From: Methylibium sp035476815
GTDB lineage: Bacteria > Pseudomonadota > Gammaproteobacteria > Burkholderiales > Burkholderiaceae_C
NCBI GenBank assembly: GCA_035476815.1
Contig: DATILD010000091.1
Location: forward strand, 39,292-103,291
Reading direction: 5' to 3'
Length of the DNA: 64,000 nucleotides
Numbering within the stretch: position 1 is the stretch's first letter; every line of letters starts with the position of its first letter. Below are positions 27,026 through 34,878 of the stretch, piece after piece. The position numbers were made by a program, and so were the translations under genes. The notes below the pieces were generated by a model, which was not told the origin of the DNA, made no database searches, and saw nothing but the letters and a program-made list of their open reading frames with translations.

Positions 27026-29401
27026 CTAGAGATGACGTGCGGCAGCCACCGCCGCCTGGCCGAGCGCGAGCCCGCCGTCGTTGCAGGGCACGAGCCGGTG
27101 CGACAGCACGGCATAGCCGCGCTCGCGCAGCTGGCGGCTGACGCGCTCGAACAGCACGCGGTTCTGGAACACGCCGCCCGACAGCGCCACGGTGCGCAGC
27201 GGCGCGGCCTCGTCGGCGTTGGCAAGCTTGTCGATCATGGTGACGATCGCCTTCGCCAGCCCCTTGTGGAAGCGCGCAGCCATCACCGGCACGGGGGTGC
27301 TCAGCACCAGATCGCCGAGCAGCGCGCTCCACATCGCCAGCGGCTCGATGTAGGGCAGGTGGCTGCCCTTGAGGCGCGGGATCGCGAAGGGGTAGCCGAG
27401 CAGTTCGTCCTCGTGTTCGAGGACTTCCGCATCGACCTGCGCTTCCAGCAGCACCGCGCCCTGCCCTTCGTAGGCGGCGTGTTCGCGGCACAGGCCGATG
27501 GCCGCGGCGACGGCGTCGAACAGGCGGCCGCAGGAGCTGGCGAGCGGCGCGTTCAGGCCCTTGGCGAGCATGGCGTCGAGCAGCTCGCGCGGCTTCGCGT
27601 CGAGGAAGCGGAACAGCGCCAGCTCGCCGTAGTTCATCGCGAACGCGGGCCAGCCCATCTCGGCCATCAAGTGCGCATAGGTGTTGCGCCAGGGCTCGCG
27701 CATCGCCTGCGCGCCGCCGAGCAGCGCGACCGGCTTGAAGCTGCCGCAGCGCTCGAAGCGGCGGTAGTCGGCGATGGCGAACTCGCCGCCCCACAGTTCA
27801 CCGCCTTCGCCATAGCCGAGCCCGTCGAGCGCCACGCCGAGCACCGGCCCGCCGTGCAGCGGCCAGCCGTTCTCGGCCAGGCAGGCGGCGAGATGGGCAT
27901 GGTGGTGCAGCACCTCGACCGGCTCGCCCTCGTCGTGCGCGAGCTTGGTCGACAGGTACTCGGGGTGGGCGTCGCAGGCCCGCAGCGTCGGCTCGAAACC
28001 GAAAAAGCTGCCCAGGTCCTGCAGCGAACGCCGGTAGTCGGCCTGGGCCGCCGCGTCCTCCAGGTCGCCGAGGTGCTGCGACAGCACGGCCTGGCCCTCG
28101 CGCAGCAGGCAGAAGGTGTTCTTCAGCTCGCCGCCATAGGCCAGCACGGCCGGCGCGCGCTCGAAGCCGGGCGGCAGCGCGATCGGCGCGGGCGCATGGC
28201 CGCGCGCGCGGCGCAGCACGCGCGGCTCGCCGTCCATCACGCGCGCGACCGAGTCGTCGACGCGGCGCGCGATCGGACGCTCGTGGTCGAGCACGTAGTC
28301 GATCGCGGTGCCGAAGCGCGCCTGCAGCGCGTCGAGCGTGATCGCCTGCGGCTCGTCGCTGAGGTTGCCGCTGGTCAGCACGATCGGCCGCGCCATGCGG
28401 CGCAGGATCAGCGTGTGCACGCCGGTGCTCGGCAGCATGAAGCCGAGCGTGGAGAGACCGGGCGCGACGCCGTCGGCGATCGCCGGCACCGGCAGCGGCG
28501 GCGGTGACTCGCGCCGCGCCAGCAGCACGATGGGCGCGGCAGGCGAGGCGAGCAGCGCGGCCTCGGCCTCGCCGACCGTGCACCACGCGCGCACCGCCTC
28601 GACGCTGGCCGCCATCAGCGCGAAGGGCTTGGCCTCGCGGCGCTTCAGCGCACGCAGTCGCTGCACCGCCTCGGCGTGGGTCGCGTCGCAGGCGAGCTGG
28701 TAGCCACCCAGGCCCTTGATCGCGACGATCTGTCCCTTCGCGAGCAGCGTGCCGGCGGCGTCGCATTCGTCGAGGAAGGTGTAGCGGTCGAGCGCGAAGG
28801 CGCGGCCGTCGAGCCGCTGCAGCGTGACCCTGGGTCCGCAGGCGTGGCAGGCGATCGCCTCGGCGTGGAAGCGCCGGTCGGCCGGCGCCTCGTACTCGGC
28901 GCGGCAGGCCGCGCACATCGCGAACCCGACCATCGTGGTGCGCGCGCGGTCGTAGGGCACGCCGGTCGTGAACGCGAGCCGCGGGCCGCAGTGGGTGCAG
29001 TTGGCCAGCGGGTAGCGGAAGCGCCGCGCGAAGGGGTCGACGATCTCGGCGGCGCAGTCGGCGCAGATCGCCGCGTCCGGCGCCACCGCGGTCATCGGCG
29101 CGCCCATGCGGCTGGGGCCGATCACGAAGCCTTCCGGGTCCAGCCAGCCCGGCAGCGGCACCGGCTCGCGTTCGAAGGCGACGACGCGCGCCAGCGGCGG
29201 CGGCTCGGCCTGCACGCGCCGCGCCAGCGCGTCGAGCTGAAGCGCGCTGCCTGCCGCGACGATCAGCACGCCCTCGGCGTCGTTGATCACCGAGCCGGCC
29301 AGACCGATCTCTCGCGCGATGCGCCACACCGTCGGCCGGAAGCCCACGCCCTGCACCGTGCCGCGCACGCGCATGCGTTCGGCGCGGGTGTCAGTGGCCA
29401 T
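27026..29401 (-). CDS. hypF: full-length carbamoyltransferase HypF (set 1)
   Basis: HypF makes carbamoyl-adenylate from carbamoyl phosphate and ATP and transfers the carbamoyl group to HypE. All domains are present in 791 residues: acylphosphatase (1-95, RVRGTVQGVGFRP), two zinc fingers (Cys113/116/135/138 and 163/166/185/188), YrdC-like (about 200-385) and the Kae1-like C-terminal half with HHHAHLAACL. The start overlaps the NHL gene by 11 bases. A truncated second HypF is at 52205. Confidence 0.96.
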   Translation of the reverse strand: MATDTRAERMRVRGTVQGVGFRPTVWRIAREIGLAGSVINDAEGVLIVAAGSALQLDALARRVQAEPPPLARVVAFEREPVPLPGWLDPEGFVIGPSRMGAPMTAVAPDAAICADCAAEIVDPFARRFRYPLANCTHCGPRLAFTTGVPYDRARTTMVGFAMCAACRAEYEAPADRRFHAEAIACHACGPRVTLQRLDGRAFALDRYTFLDECDAAGTLLAKGQIVAIKGLGGYQLACDATHAEAVQRLRALKRREAKPFALMAASVEAVRAWCTVGEAEAALLASPAAPIVLLARRESPPPLPVPAIADGVAPGLSTLGFMLPSTGVHTLILRRMARPIVLTSGNLSDEPQAITLDALQARFGTAIDYVLDHERPIARRVDDSVARVMDGEPRVLRRARGHAPAPIALPPGFERAPAVLAYGGELKNTFCLLREGQAVLSQHLGDLEDAAAQADYRRSLQDLGSFFGFEPTLRACDAHPEYLSTKLAHDEGEPVEVLHHHAHLAACLAENGWPLHGGPVLGVALDGLGYGEGGELWGGEFAIADYRRFERCGSFKPVALLGGAQAMREPWRNTYAHLMAEMGWPAFAMNYGELALFRFLDAKPRELLDAMLAKGLNAPLASSCGRLFDAVAAAIGLCREHAAYEGQGAVLLEAQVDAEVLEHEDELLGYPFAIPRLKGSHLPYIEPLAMWSALLGDLVLSTPVPVMAARFHKGLAKAIVTMIDKLANADEAAPLRTVALSGGVFQNRVLFERVSRQLRERGYAVLSHRLVPCNDGGLALGQAAVAAARHL

Positions 29402-30602
29402 GCAGCCCCCAGAGCAGCACGCGGTTGTTGCCGGAGTCGGCGATCAGCGCCGTGTCGCCATGCAGCGCGATGCTGTAGGGCCAGCACACGCTGTCGCGCG
29501 CGGCCGGCTGCCAGCGGTTGTCGCCCTTGGCCGACCAGTCGGGCTGCGCGGCCAGCGCCGCGGCGGCCGGGCCGGGCCGGCCGAGCGCATCGAGATGCCA
29601 GGCCAGCAGCCGCGAGTTGGCGGTGTCGGCCACCAGCAGCCAGTCGCCCTCGGCCGCGGCCCCATAGGGCATGTTCAGGCTCGCGGCGTCCGGGTAGTAG
29701 TTGCCGCGGTTGTGCTCGACGCTGGCCACATCGGCCTGGCCGACGATCACGTCGCAGGCCTGGTGGTCGTGCATCGGCGGGCGATGCCACAGCATCAGCC
29801 GGTTGTTGCCGGCGTCGGCCACCGCCACGCCGCCGGCCGGGAAGGTGATCGCGTGCGGCCAGCGCAGGCTCGCGGCGCTGGGGCTGCCGCCGGCGTTCTC
29901 GTCGCGGTGACGGAAGTCGGGCTGGCCCAGCACCAGGTTCGCCGGCTCGCCGCGGCGGCGCGGCAGCCGGTCCCAGGCCAGCACGCGGCGGTTGCCGGTG
30001 TCGGCGACCCACAGGCGCGCGCCGTCCCAGGCCACGCAGTAGGGCCAGAACAGCGTGTCGGCCTCGGGCGTCGCAGTGCCGCGATTGGGCTCGCCCGCGC
30101 TGAAGTCGGCCTGGCCGAGCACGACATCGGCCGGCTGGTGCGAGCGCGTCGGCCGCTCGCGCCAGATCAGCACGCGGTGGTTCCAGGCGTCGGCGACCGC
30201 GAGACCGTCTCCGCAGACACAGATCCCGGTCGGCACGTTCAGCGTCGCCGCGCCGACCGGCCCGTGCGCATTGCGGCCCTCGCGGTCGAAGGCGGGCTGG
30301 CCGATCAGCCAGTCGGCCGGCGCGCCGTCGCGCTCCGGCAGGGTGCGCCAGCCGAGTAGGCGGTGGTGGCCGGTGTCCGCGACCCACAGCGAGCCGTCGG
30401 GCGCCGCGCACACGCCGCGCGGTCCGAACAGGCTGGTGGCCGCGGGCACGACCGGGTTCACCAGGCCGAAGGCAGCGTCACTGCCGCCAAGGATCACGCG
30501 CGCGCCCTCGACCGCCAGCAGCGGCTCGCAGGGCGACGCGTCCGCCACCGCGCGGCGCGCTGCCGGCGCGAGCGAGACATGGGCGATGCGGCTGTCCATC
30601 AT
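29391..30602 (-). CDS. NHL-repeat beta-propeller protein of the 1h hydrogenase locus
   Basis: The 403-residue protein is built of NHL-type blades (VADTGHHRLLGW, VADAWNHRVLIW, VADTGNRRVLAW, VADAGNNRLMLW and others), giving a six-bladed propeller. There is no signal peptide. NHL proteins are regular members of group 1h hydrogenase loci; they are thought to be scaffolds. Two adjacent ATGs are possible; the first has CTGAGG five bases before it. Confidence 0.8.
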   Translation of the reverse strand: MMDSRIAHVSLAPAARRAVADASPCEPLLAVEGARVILGGSDAAFGLVNPVVPAATSLFGPRGVCAAPDGSLWVADTGHHRLLGWRTLPERDGAPADWLIGQPAFDREGRNAHGPVGAATLNVPTGICVCGDGLAVADAWNHRVLIWRERPTRSHQPADVVLGQADFSAGEPNRGTATPEADTLFWPYCVAWDGARLWVADTGNRRVLAWDRLPRRRGEPANLVLGQPDFRHRDENAGGSPSAASLRWPHAITFPAGGVAVADAGNNRLMLWHRPPMHDHQACDVIVGQADVASVEHNRGNYYPDAASLNMPYGAAAEGDWLLVADTANSRLLAWHLDALGRPGPAAAALAAQPDWSAKGDNRWQPAARDSVCWPYSIALHGDTALIADSGNNRVLLWGLHGH

Positions 30603-30607
30603 GAGCC

Positions 30608-31492
30608 TCAGCGCCGCAGCCGCACCGACACGCGCTCGCCCGCCACCTTGACGGCATGGGTGGCGAGCTGGACCTCGGGCACCGTCAGGCATTCCCCGGT
30701 GTCGAGCAGGTAGCTGAAGCCGTGGTACGGACAGGTCAGCGTGCCGCCCTCGATCGTGCCGCCGTCGAGCGGCATGCCCATGTGGGCGCAGGCGTTGTCG
30801 TAGCAGGCGACCCGCTCGCCGCGGCGCCACAGCAGCACCTCGCGGCCCTCGACGTCCTTCACGACCACCGCGCCGTCGGGCAGTTCGGCGAGCGCGCAGG
30901 CATCGGCCCAGCCGGCATCGCGGGCCCGTGCGAAGGGGCTGACGAAATGGATCACCTGCGCGCTGCCGGGCTCGGCGGCGGCGCCGCGGCTCACGCGCAC
31001 CACGTTCACGATCTCGGGGCAGTGGCTCTTGATCGCCTTCTCGACGCCCTCGCTCAGCGTCTCGCCCGACGAGGGGCAGGACTGGCAGGAGCCGACCAGC
31101 CGCACCTCGACCGTGTCGGGCAGCTTCACCGCCACCAGCTCGACATCGCCACCATGCGTCGCGAGGAAGGGCCGCACCTCGTCGAGCGCGCGCGCGACGC
31201 GGTGCTCGACCGGGTCCTTGACCAGCCCGTGGAAGCGCAGCACCTGGAACACCAGCGGGTCGCGCACCGCCTCGCGCAGCGCGGCGGCCGCGGCCGGCTC
31301 GGCCTTCAGCGCACGGATCAGGCGCTTGAAGGCCTCGGCGTTGAGCTGCTCGATGCCGGTCTTGATCGCCGCGACGACGCCCTGCTGCTGCGCATCCCAG
31401 CCGGCGGTGATCGCCTCCAGGCGCGCCAGGTCGCCAGCCTGCCGAGCCAGCAGCTCGGCAGCGTCGTCGGGAAGGGCATGCGGCTCGGCCAT
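30608..31492 (-). CDS. NifU-domain / Rieske fusion protein
   Basis: The 294-residue protein has a helical N-terminal part (1-90), a NifU C-terminal-type iron-sulfur domain (about 95-170, VGSCQSCPSSGETL) and a Rieske [2Fe-2S] domain (185-294) with CYDNACAHMGMPLDGG and CPYHGFSY. Rieske-type proteins encoded with group 1h hydrogenases are considered electron-transfer partners, as for HucE. The extra NifU domain might carry a [4Fe-4S] cluster or aid cluster delivery (inference). Confidence 0.88.
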   Translation of the reverse strand: MAEPHALPDDAAELLARQAGDLARLEAITAGWDAQQQGVVAAIKTGIEQLNAEAFKRLIRALKAEPAAAAALREAVRDPLVFQVLRFHGLVKDPVEHRVARALDEVRPFLATHGGDVELVAVKLPDTVEVRLVGSCQSCPSSGETLSEGVEKAIKSHCPEIVNVVRVSRGAAAEPGSAQVIHFVSPFARARDAGWADACALAELPDGAVVVKDVEGREVLLWRRGERVACYDNACAHMGMPLDGGTIEGGTLTCPYHGFSYLLDTGECLTVPEVQLATHAVKVAGERVSVRLRR

Positions 31493-31499
31493 CGCGGAC

Positions 31500-31727
31500 T
31501 CACGCGTACTTCAGGTCCTTGAACAGCAGCGGCTGCAGCGCCCCGCCCACCAGCGAGGCCACCACCACGCCGACCAGCGGCGAGACGAACCAGCCCACGA
31601 CCAGCAACAGCGCCAGGCAGGCCACGAAACCCTTGGCCCATTGCACCAGCACCGCGCGGCCGTCGCGGAACAGCCGGCCGGCGAAGAACAGCTTCACCGA
31701 GTTGAGGAACATGTCCAGCATCGCCAT
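31500..31727 (-). CDS. small two-span membrane protein
   Basis: The 75-residue protein has an amphipathic N-terminus, then two hydrophobic stretches (VACLALLLVVGWFVSPLVGV and the following VASLVGGALQPLLF). It lies between another small membrane protein and the NifU-Rieske gene with gaps of about seven bases. It may anchor the soluble 1h hydrogenase or its Rieske partner to the membrane. Confidence 0.7.
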   Translation of the reverse strand: MAMLDMFLNSVKLFFAGRLFRDGRAVLVQWAKGFVACLALLLVVGWFVSPLVGVVVASLVGGALQPLLFKDLKYA

Positions 31728-31733
31728 CCTCCT

Positions 31734-31931
31734 TCAGCGCGCCAGCGCCAGCACGGCGAGGCCGATGACCACCGCCGGCAGCACCGCGGTCGGCCCGAAG
31801 AACGCGCCCATCAGTGCCGCCAGTTCCTTGCCCAGCGCCTCGGCGCCGATCTTCAGCCCCGCGGCGGCGCCGCCGGCCAGGGCCAGCAGCAGCGCGAGCA
31901 GGGTCAGCCCGATCCAGGTCGTCCAGTCCAT
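31734..31931 (-). CDS. small two-span membrane protein
   Basis: The 65-residue protein is almost entirely hydrophobic: WIGLTLLALLLALAGGAAAG, a short GAEALGKELAALM linker and AVLPAVVIGLAVLAL. Neighbour spacing (six bases downstream, 26 upstream) places it in the TPR-to-hypF operon. The function is unknown. Confidence 0.65.
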   Translation of the reverse strand: MDWTTWIGLTLLALLLALAGGAAAGLKIGAEALGKELAALMGAFFGPTAVLPAVVIGLAVLALAR

Positions 31932-31957
31932 GTGCGCCTCGTCCTCGTGTCGTGGTG

Positions 31958-32947
31958 TCAACTGGCCTGCCGGCGCCGCTGCGCCAGCTCGGCCTCGATC
32001 TCGGCCGCCGCCTCGGCCACCAGCGCGGCCTTGCCAGCGTCGCCATGGCGTGCAAGCAACGCGCCGGCCTCGCGCAGCAGCGCCAGCGCCTCGGCGCGCG
32101 GGTCGCCCAGGTCGGCCTGGGCCACGTCGCGTGCCGCGTCGGGCTCGAGCACGCGCAGCACGTTGGCCTTGTTGGCGATGGTGTTGGCGTACTCCAGCGG
32201 CGTGTCGCGCGGGTTGCGCACCTTCAGCGCCTCGTCGTAGGCTGCGAGTGCGCGCAGGTGGTTCTCGAGCACGTGGCTGGTGGTGGCGGTCTGCAGCGCG
32301 TTGCCGAGGTTGTTCTGGATCATCGCGTACTCGCTCGGGTGGTCGATCAGCGTGATGACCTTGAGCACCTCCTCGAAGGACTGCACCGCCAGCGCCTCGC
32401 GCAGGCGGCTGCGCTCGTCGGTGGCGGGGATCGAGAGGTAGGCGATCGCGAGGTTGTTGTGCAGGATCGCGAACTCCTGCGGCCAGCGCTCGCGCGTGAA
32501 GGTGCGCAGCGCGCGCAGGTAGGCGTTGATCGCGTCCTGGATGCGCGCGCGGCCGCTGCCGGACAGCGCCTGCTGGACCAGGCCCTGGTTCAGCTCGGCC
32601 TCGGCGGCTTCTTCCGGCGTGCCCTCGGCCTGCAGCCGCGGCAGCGCGTCCTGCAGGCAGGCGAGCGCGCGTTCGAGCGGCTCGACACCGCCCTCGGGCA
32701 AGGCCTGCAACGCGGTGGCCATGCGTGCCTGCACGCGGGCGCGCAGCAGCGCGGCATGGGGCGGAGCGATCTCGTAGGCGCGCTCGTAGAGCGCCACCGC
32801 CTCGTGCAGCTGCTGCGCCGACTGCGGACGCTGCTGCAGGCCCATCGCGATCTCCATCAGCATCTCGGCGCGCTCCTGCGGCGACGCATCGGCCTCGTCG
32901 GCGGCCTTCAGCGCGGCCTGCAGCTGGGACTGGGAGAGGGTCTGCAC
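31958..32947 (-). CDS. TPR protein of the 1h hydrogenase locus
   Basis: The 329-residue soluble protein is made of TPR-like helix pairs (AVALYERAYEIAPPHAALLR, NNLAIAYLSIP, MIQNNLGNALQTAT, ALAAYDEALKVRNP). It is the first gene after a sigma-70-type promoter and heads the set of small membrane, Rieske, NHL and hyp genes. Its conserved place suggests a chaperone or assembly role. Confidence 0.75.
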   Translation of the reverse strand: MQTLSQSQLQAALKAADEADASPQERAEMLMEIAMGLQQRPQSAQQLHEAVALYERAYEIAPPHAALLRARVQARMATALQALPEGGVEPLERALACLQDALPRLQAEGTPEEAAEAELNQGLVQQALSGSGRARIQDAINAYLRALRTFTRERWPQEFAILHNNLAIAYLSIPATDERSRLREALAVQSFEEVLKVITLIDHPSEYAMIQNNLGNALQTATTSHVLENHLRALAAYDEALKVRNPRDTPLEYANTIANKANVLRVLEPDAARDVAQADLGDPRAEALALLREAGALLARHGDAGKAALVAEAAAEIEAELAQRRRQAS

Positions 32948-32983
32948 GAGCGTCCTTGAGCGCCCGATCGCCGAGCACGAACC

Positions 32984-33012
32984 AATCTACTGCCGGGACC
33001 CGGCGCAGTCAA
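32984..33012 (-). promoter_or_regulatory. sigma-70-type promoter of the TPR-Rieske-hyp operon
   Basis: The minus strand reads TTGACT, a 17-base spacer and TAGATT, 37 bases before the TPR start codon. The spacer contains the perfect palindrome GCCGGGTCCCGGC, where a repressor could bind. Confidence 0.6.
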
Positions 33013-33026
33013 TAAGATATGCGAGT

Positions 33027-33041
33027 GCAAAGAATCTTTGC
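33027..33041. promoter_or_regulatory. candidate operator GCAAA-N5-TTTGC
   Basis: GCAAAGAATCTTTGC is a 15-base dyad centred near -57 from the predicted start of transcription. The same GCAAA-N5-TTTGC pattern lies upstream of the hydrogenase structural genes at 37665-37679, so one regulator may serve both promoters. Confidence 0.5.
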
Positions 33042-33054
33042 GCCCCCGGGGCAC

Positions 33055-33366
33055 TCAGGGTCGGACCAGCCCCTCGATGCGCAGTGCGCCGGCCGCGGAC
33101 ACCCAGCGCACCTCGAACCGGCGCTCGGGCGCGAAGCCGTCGAGGCCATAGGCCGCCAGGAAGTCCGGCGCGACCATCGCCCGGTCGCCCCTCAGATTGC
33201 ACTGCTTGAGCAGCAGGCCGCCGGCGGTCGGCCCGGCCAGCGGCAGCAGCCAGACGGCACCGTCGCGCTCGATCAGCGCGGCCGAGCTCGCGCCGCCGAA
33301 GTAGGTGGCGTAGGTGTCGGCGGGCAGCAGGATGCGGCCGGAGCCGATGCGAACCTCGAGGCTCAT
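33055..33366 (-). CDS. small protein of the 1h hydrogenase locus
   Basis: The 103-residue protein starts MSLEVRIGSGRILLPAD and is beta-rich; its ATG overlaps the stop of the protease gene. No family is recognised with certainty. Its fixed place beside the endopeptidase suggests a maturation role. Confidence 0.6.
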   Translation of the reverse strand: MSLEVRIGSGRILLPADTYATYFGGASSAALIERDGAVWLLPLAGPTAGGLLLKQCNLRGDRAMVAPDFLAAYGLDGFAPERRFEVRWVSAAGALRIEGLVRP

Positions 33367-33839
33367 GCCGCGGGCCTCCAGGCTTCGATGCGCTCGGCGA
33401 TGTGGCCGACCACCGTCTCGACCGCCGCCTGCACCGGCGCGCCGAGCTCGGTGCCGAGTTCGAGCGAGCCGGCTTCGATCAGGTAGACGGTCAGGTCGCT
33501 TGGGAAGGCCGCGCCGAAGATGCGCCGGCCGGCGTGGACCGCATGGTCCCAGCGGAAGTCGTGCAGGCTGTAGCCGGGCTCGCGGGCGCCGTCGATCTCG
33601 CTGCCGGGCAGGCGAAAGACCGCGCCGGGCTCGCTGCCCGAGCGGCAGGCATCGACGATGACCAGCGCCGCCGCGCCGCGCGCCTGGAACATCACCTCCA
33701 TGCCGCCGGTGCCGGCGTCGAACAGCCTCACGCCGGCGGGCAATGCGGTGCCGTAGCGTTCGCGGAGGCGCTGGATCACGCGGACGCCGGCAGCGTCGTC
33801 GCTGCGGTTGAGGTTGCCGCAGCCGATGATCACAAGCAT
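33363..33839 (-). CDS. hydrogenase maturation endopeptidase for the 1h enzyme
   Basis: The 158-residue HycI/HupD-family protease opens IIGCGNLNRSDDAAGVRVIQ (metal-site Asp) and continues with IVDACRSGSEPGAVFRL and HDFRWDHAVHAGRR (metal ligands). It should cut the large-subunit tail after His516 once nickel is in place. A second protease, HoxM, serves the membrane-bound enzyme. Confidence 0.88.
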   Translation of the reverse strand: MLVIIGCGNLNRSDDAAGVRVIQRLRERYGTALPAGVRLFDAGTGGMEVMFQARGAAALVIVDACRSGSEPGAVFRLPGSEIDGAREPGYSLHDFRWDHAVHAGRRIFGAAFPSDLTVYLIEAGSLELGTELGAPVQAAVETVVGHIAERIEAWRPAA

Positions 33840-33906
33840 GTCTGGGCTCTGTGGAGCGCGGTCTGCGGGCGGGCTGTTCGACCCCACAGGAACCACCGCG
33901 TGTCCG

Positions 33907-34140
33907 GAGGTCGGGGGCAGGCACCCGACGGGGCGACTCTGCCCACGCCGAGGAGCGGAGTGCAGCGGGGGGCAGTCCGCCGTAGGCCGGCGGACCGGCG
34001 AGGACGATTTATGCGTCGTCGCGTTCAGCGACGGCGCGAAGCGACCGCAGCCGCCCCCGCGGAGCGAGCACCGCAGGAGACCCGCGCTGAAGGCGCGGGC
34101 GTGGCAGTCGGAGCCCCGGCGGGTGCCTGCCCCCGGCCTC
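33907..34140. repeat. structured inverted-repeat element inside the 1h locus
   Basis: The 329-base gap between the protease and the second HiPIP-like gene carries no supported gene. About 42-base inverted arms (33907-33949 and 34099-34140, sharing GGGGGCAGGCACCCG) enclose shorter hairpins: GTCCGCCG/CGGCGGAC at 33975, GACGA/TCGTC and GTCGC/GCGAC near 34000-34032, and CCCGCGC/GCGCGGG at 34081. A long stem topped by several stem-loops is predicted. It is either a mobile repeat or a structured RNA. Confidence 0.65.
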
Positions 34141-34168
34141 CCACGCAGCGCCACAAGGCCAACCCCCA

Positions 34169-34492
34169 CTAGATCCTCCACAACACACAAGACCACCTCG
34201 GCTCCACAGGCAGTTGCAACTCCGGCAGCGCACAGAACCGCCGGTGGGATTCGAAGTACATGCAGGTCGAGCAGGACTGCTCCAGGTCGTCGTCGGGGGT
34301 GGGCCAAGGCTGCAGCGTGAGCCCGGCCGTGACCAGTCTGCCGTTCAGATCGCCTCGCGGCAAGCAGCCGAGCGCCGCAACGACCGCATTGACGGCCGCA
34401 CTGTCGTACGCCCGCTTCGTGCAACGCGTGACCAGTCCGCCGTTCAGCAGCCTCTCGACGCGCGCCCGCAGCGCCGCATCGTCCGTATCCAC
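34169..34492 (-). CDS. HiPIP-like Cys-rich protein, paralogue 2
   Basis: The 107-residue protein has no signal peptide. Its C-terminal half carries Cys74, 77, 87 and 102 (C-x2-C-x9-C-x14-C) and ends SCVLWRI, similar to the GWC-x2-W ending of high-potential iron-sulfur proteins. It shares this Cys pattern and the PELxLPVEPxW segment with the neighbouring gene, so the two arose by duplication. It is a probable [4Fe-4S] electron carrier for the 1h hydrogenase. Confidence 0.65.
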   Translation of the reverse strand: MDTDDAALRARVERLLNGGLVTRCTKRAYDSAAVNAVVAALGCLPRGDLNGRLVTAGLTLQPWPTPDDDLEQSCSTCMYFESHRRFCALPELQLPVEPRWSCVLWRI

Positions 34493-34505
34493 ACGGCCTC
34501 CGCGC

Positions 34506-34820
34506 TCAGATCCTCCACAGCCGGCACCACCAGTCCGGCTCCACCGGCACCGCCAGCTCGGGCAGGTCGCACCACTTGCGATGCACGAGGTAGTACATGC
34601 ATTCCTGGCAGCGCATCTGGTCGGGGCCGTAGGGCTGGTCGACGAAGCCGGTCAGCACCAGCTTGCCCTTCAGGTCGCCGGCCGGCAGTTCGCGCAGCTC
34701 GGCCAGCAGCTGGCCGAACTCCTTGTCGGTCTCGGGGAAGGGCTCGGTCTGCGTCTGCAGACCGTTGGCCATGATGGCCCCGATCTCCTCGCGCAGTGCG
34801 TCGTCGTCGCTCTTTGACAT
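34506..34820 (-). CDS. HiPIP-like Cys-rich protein, paralogue 1
   Basis: The 104-residue protein has Cys71, 74, 84 and 99 with the same C-x2-C-x9-C-x14-C spacing as its neighbour and ends WWCRLWRI. The N-terminal 60 residues are helical and share a GDLxGxLV segment with the paralogue. It follows the large-subunit gene by 58 bases. It is the probable first electron acceptor or an assembly factor. Confidence 0.65.
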   Translation of the reverse strand: MSKSDDDALREEIGAIMANGLQTQTEPFPETDKEFGQLLAELRELPAGDLKGKLVLTGFVDQPYGPDQMRCQECMYYLVHRKWCDLPELAVPVEPDWWCRLWRI

Positions 34821-34878
34821 CTTGTTCTCTCAGGCCCACCGAACGTGATGCGCCACGCCCGGCTGGCGTGGAGGCGAC

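Noticed and set aside
26140..27141. Several 80-330 codon frames in the gap around the inverted repeat
   Set aside because: They read through inverted arms on both strands, lack ribosome sites and have no domain; none is supported.
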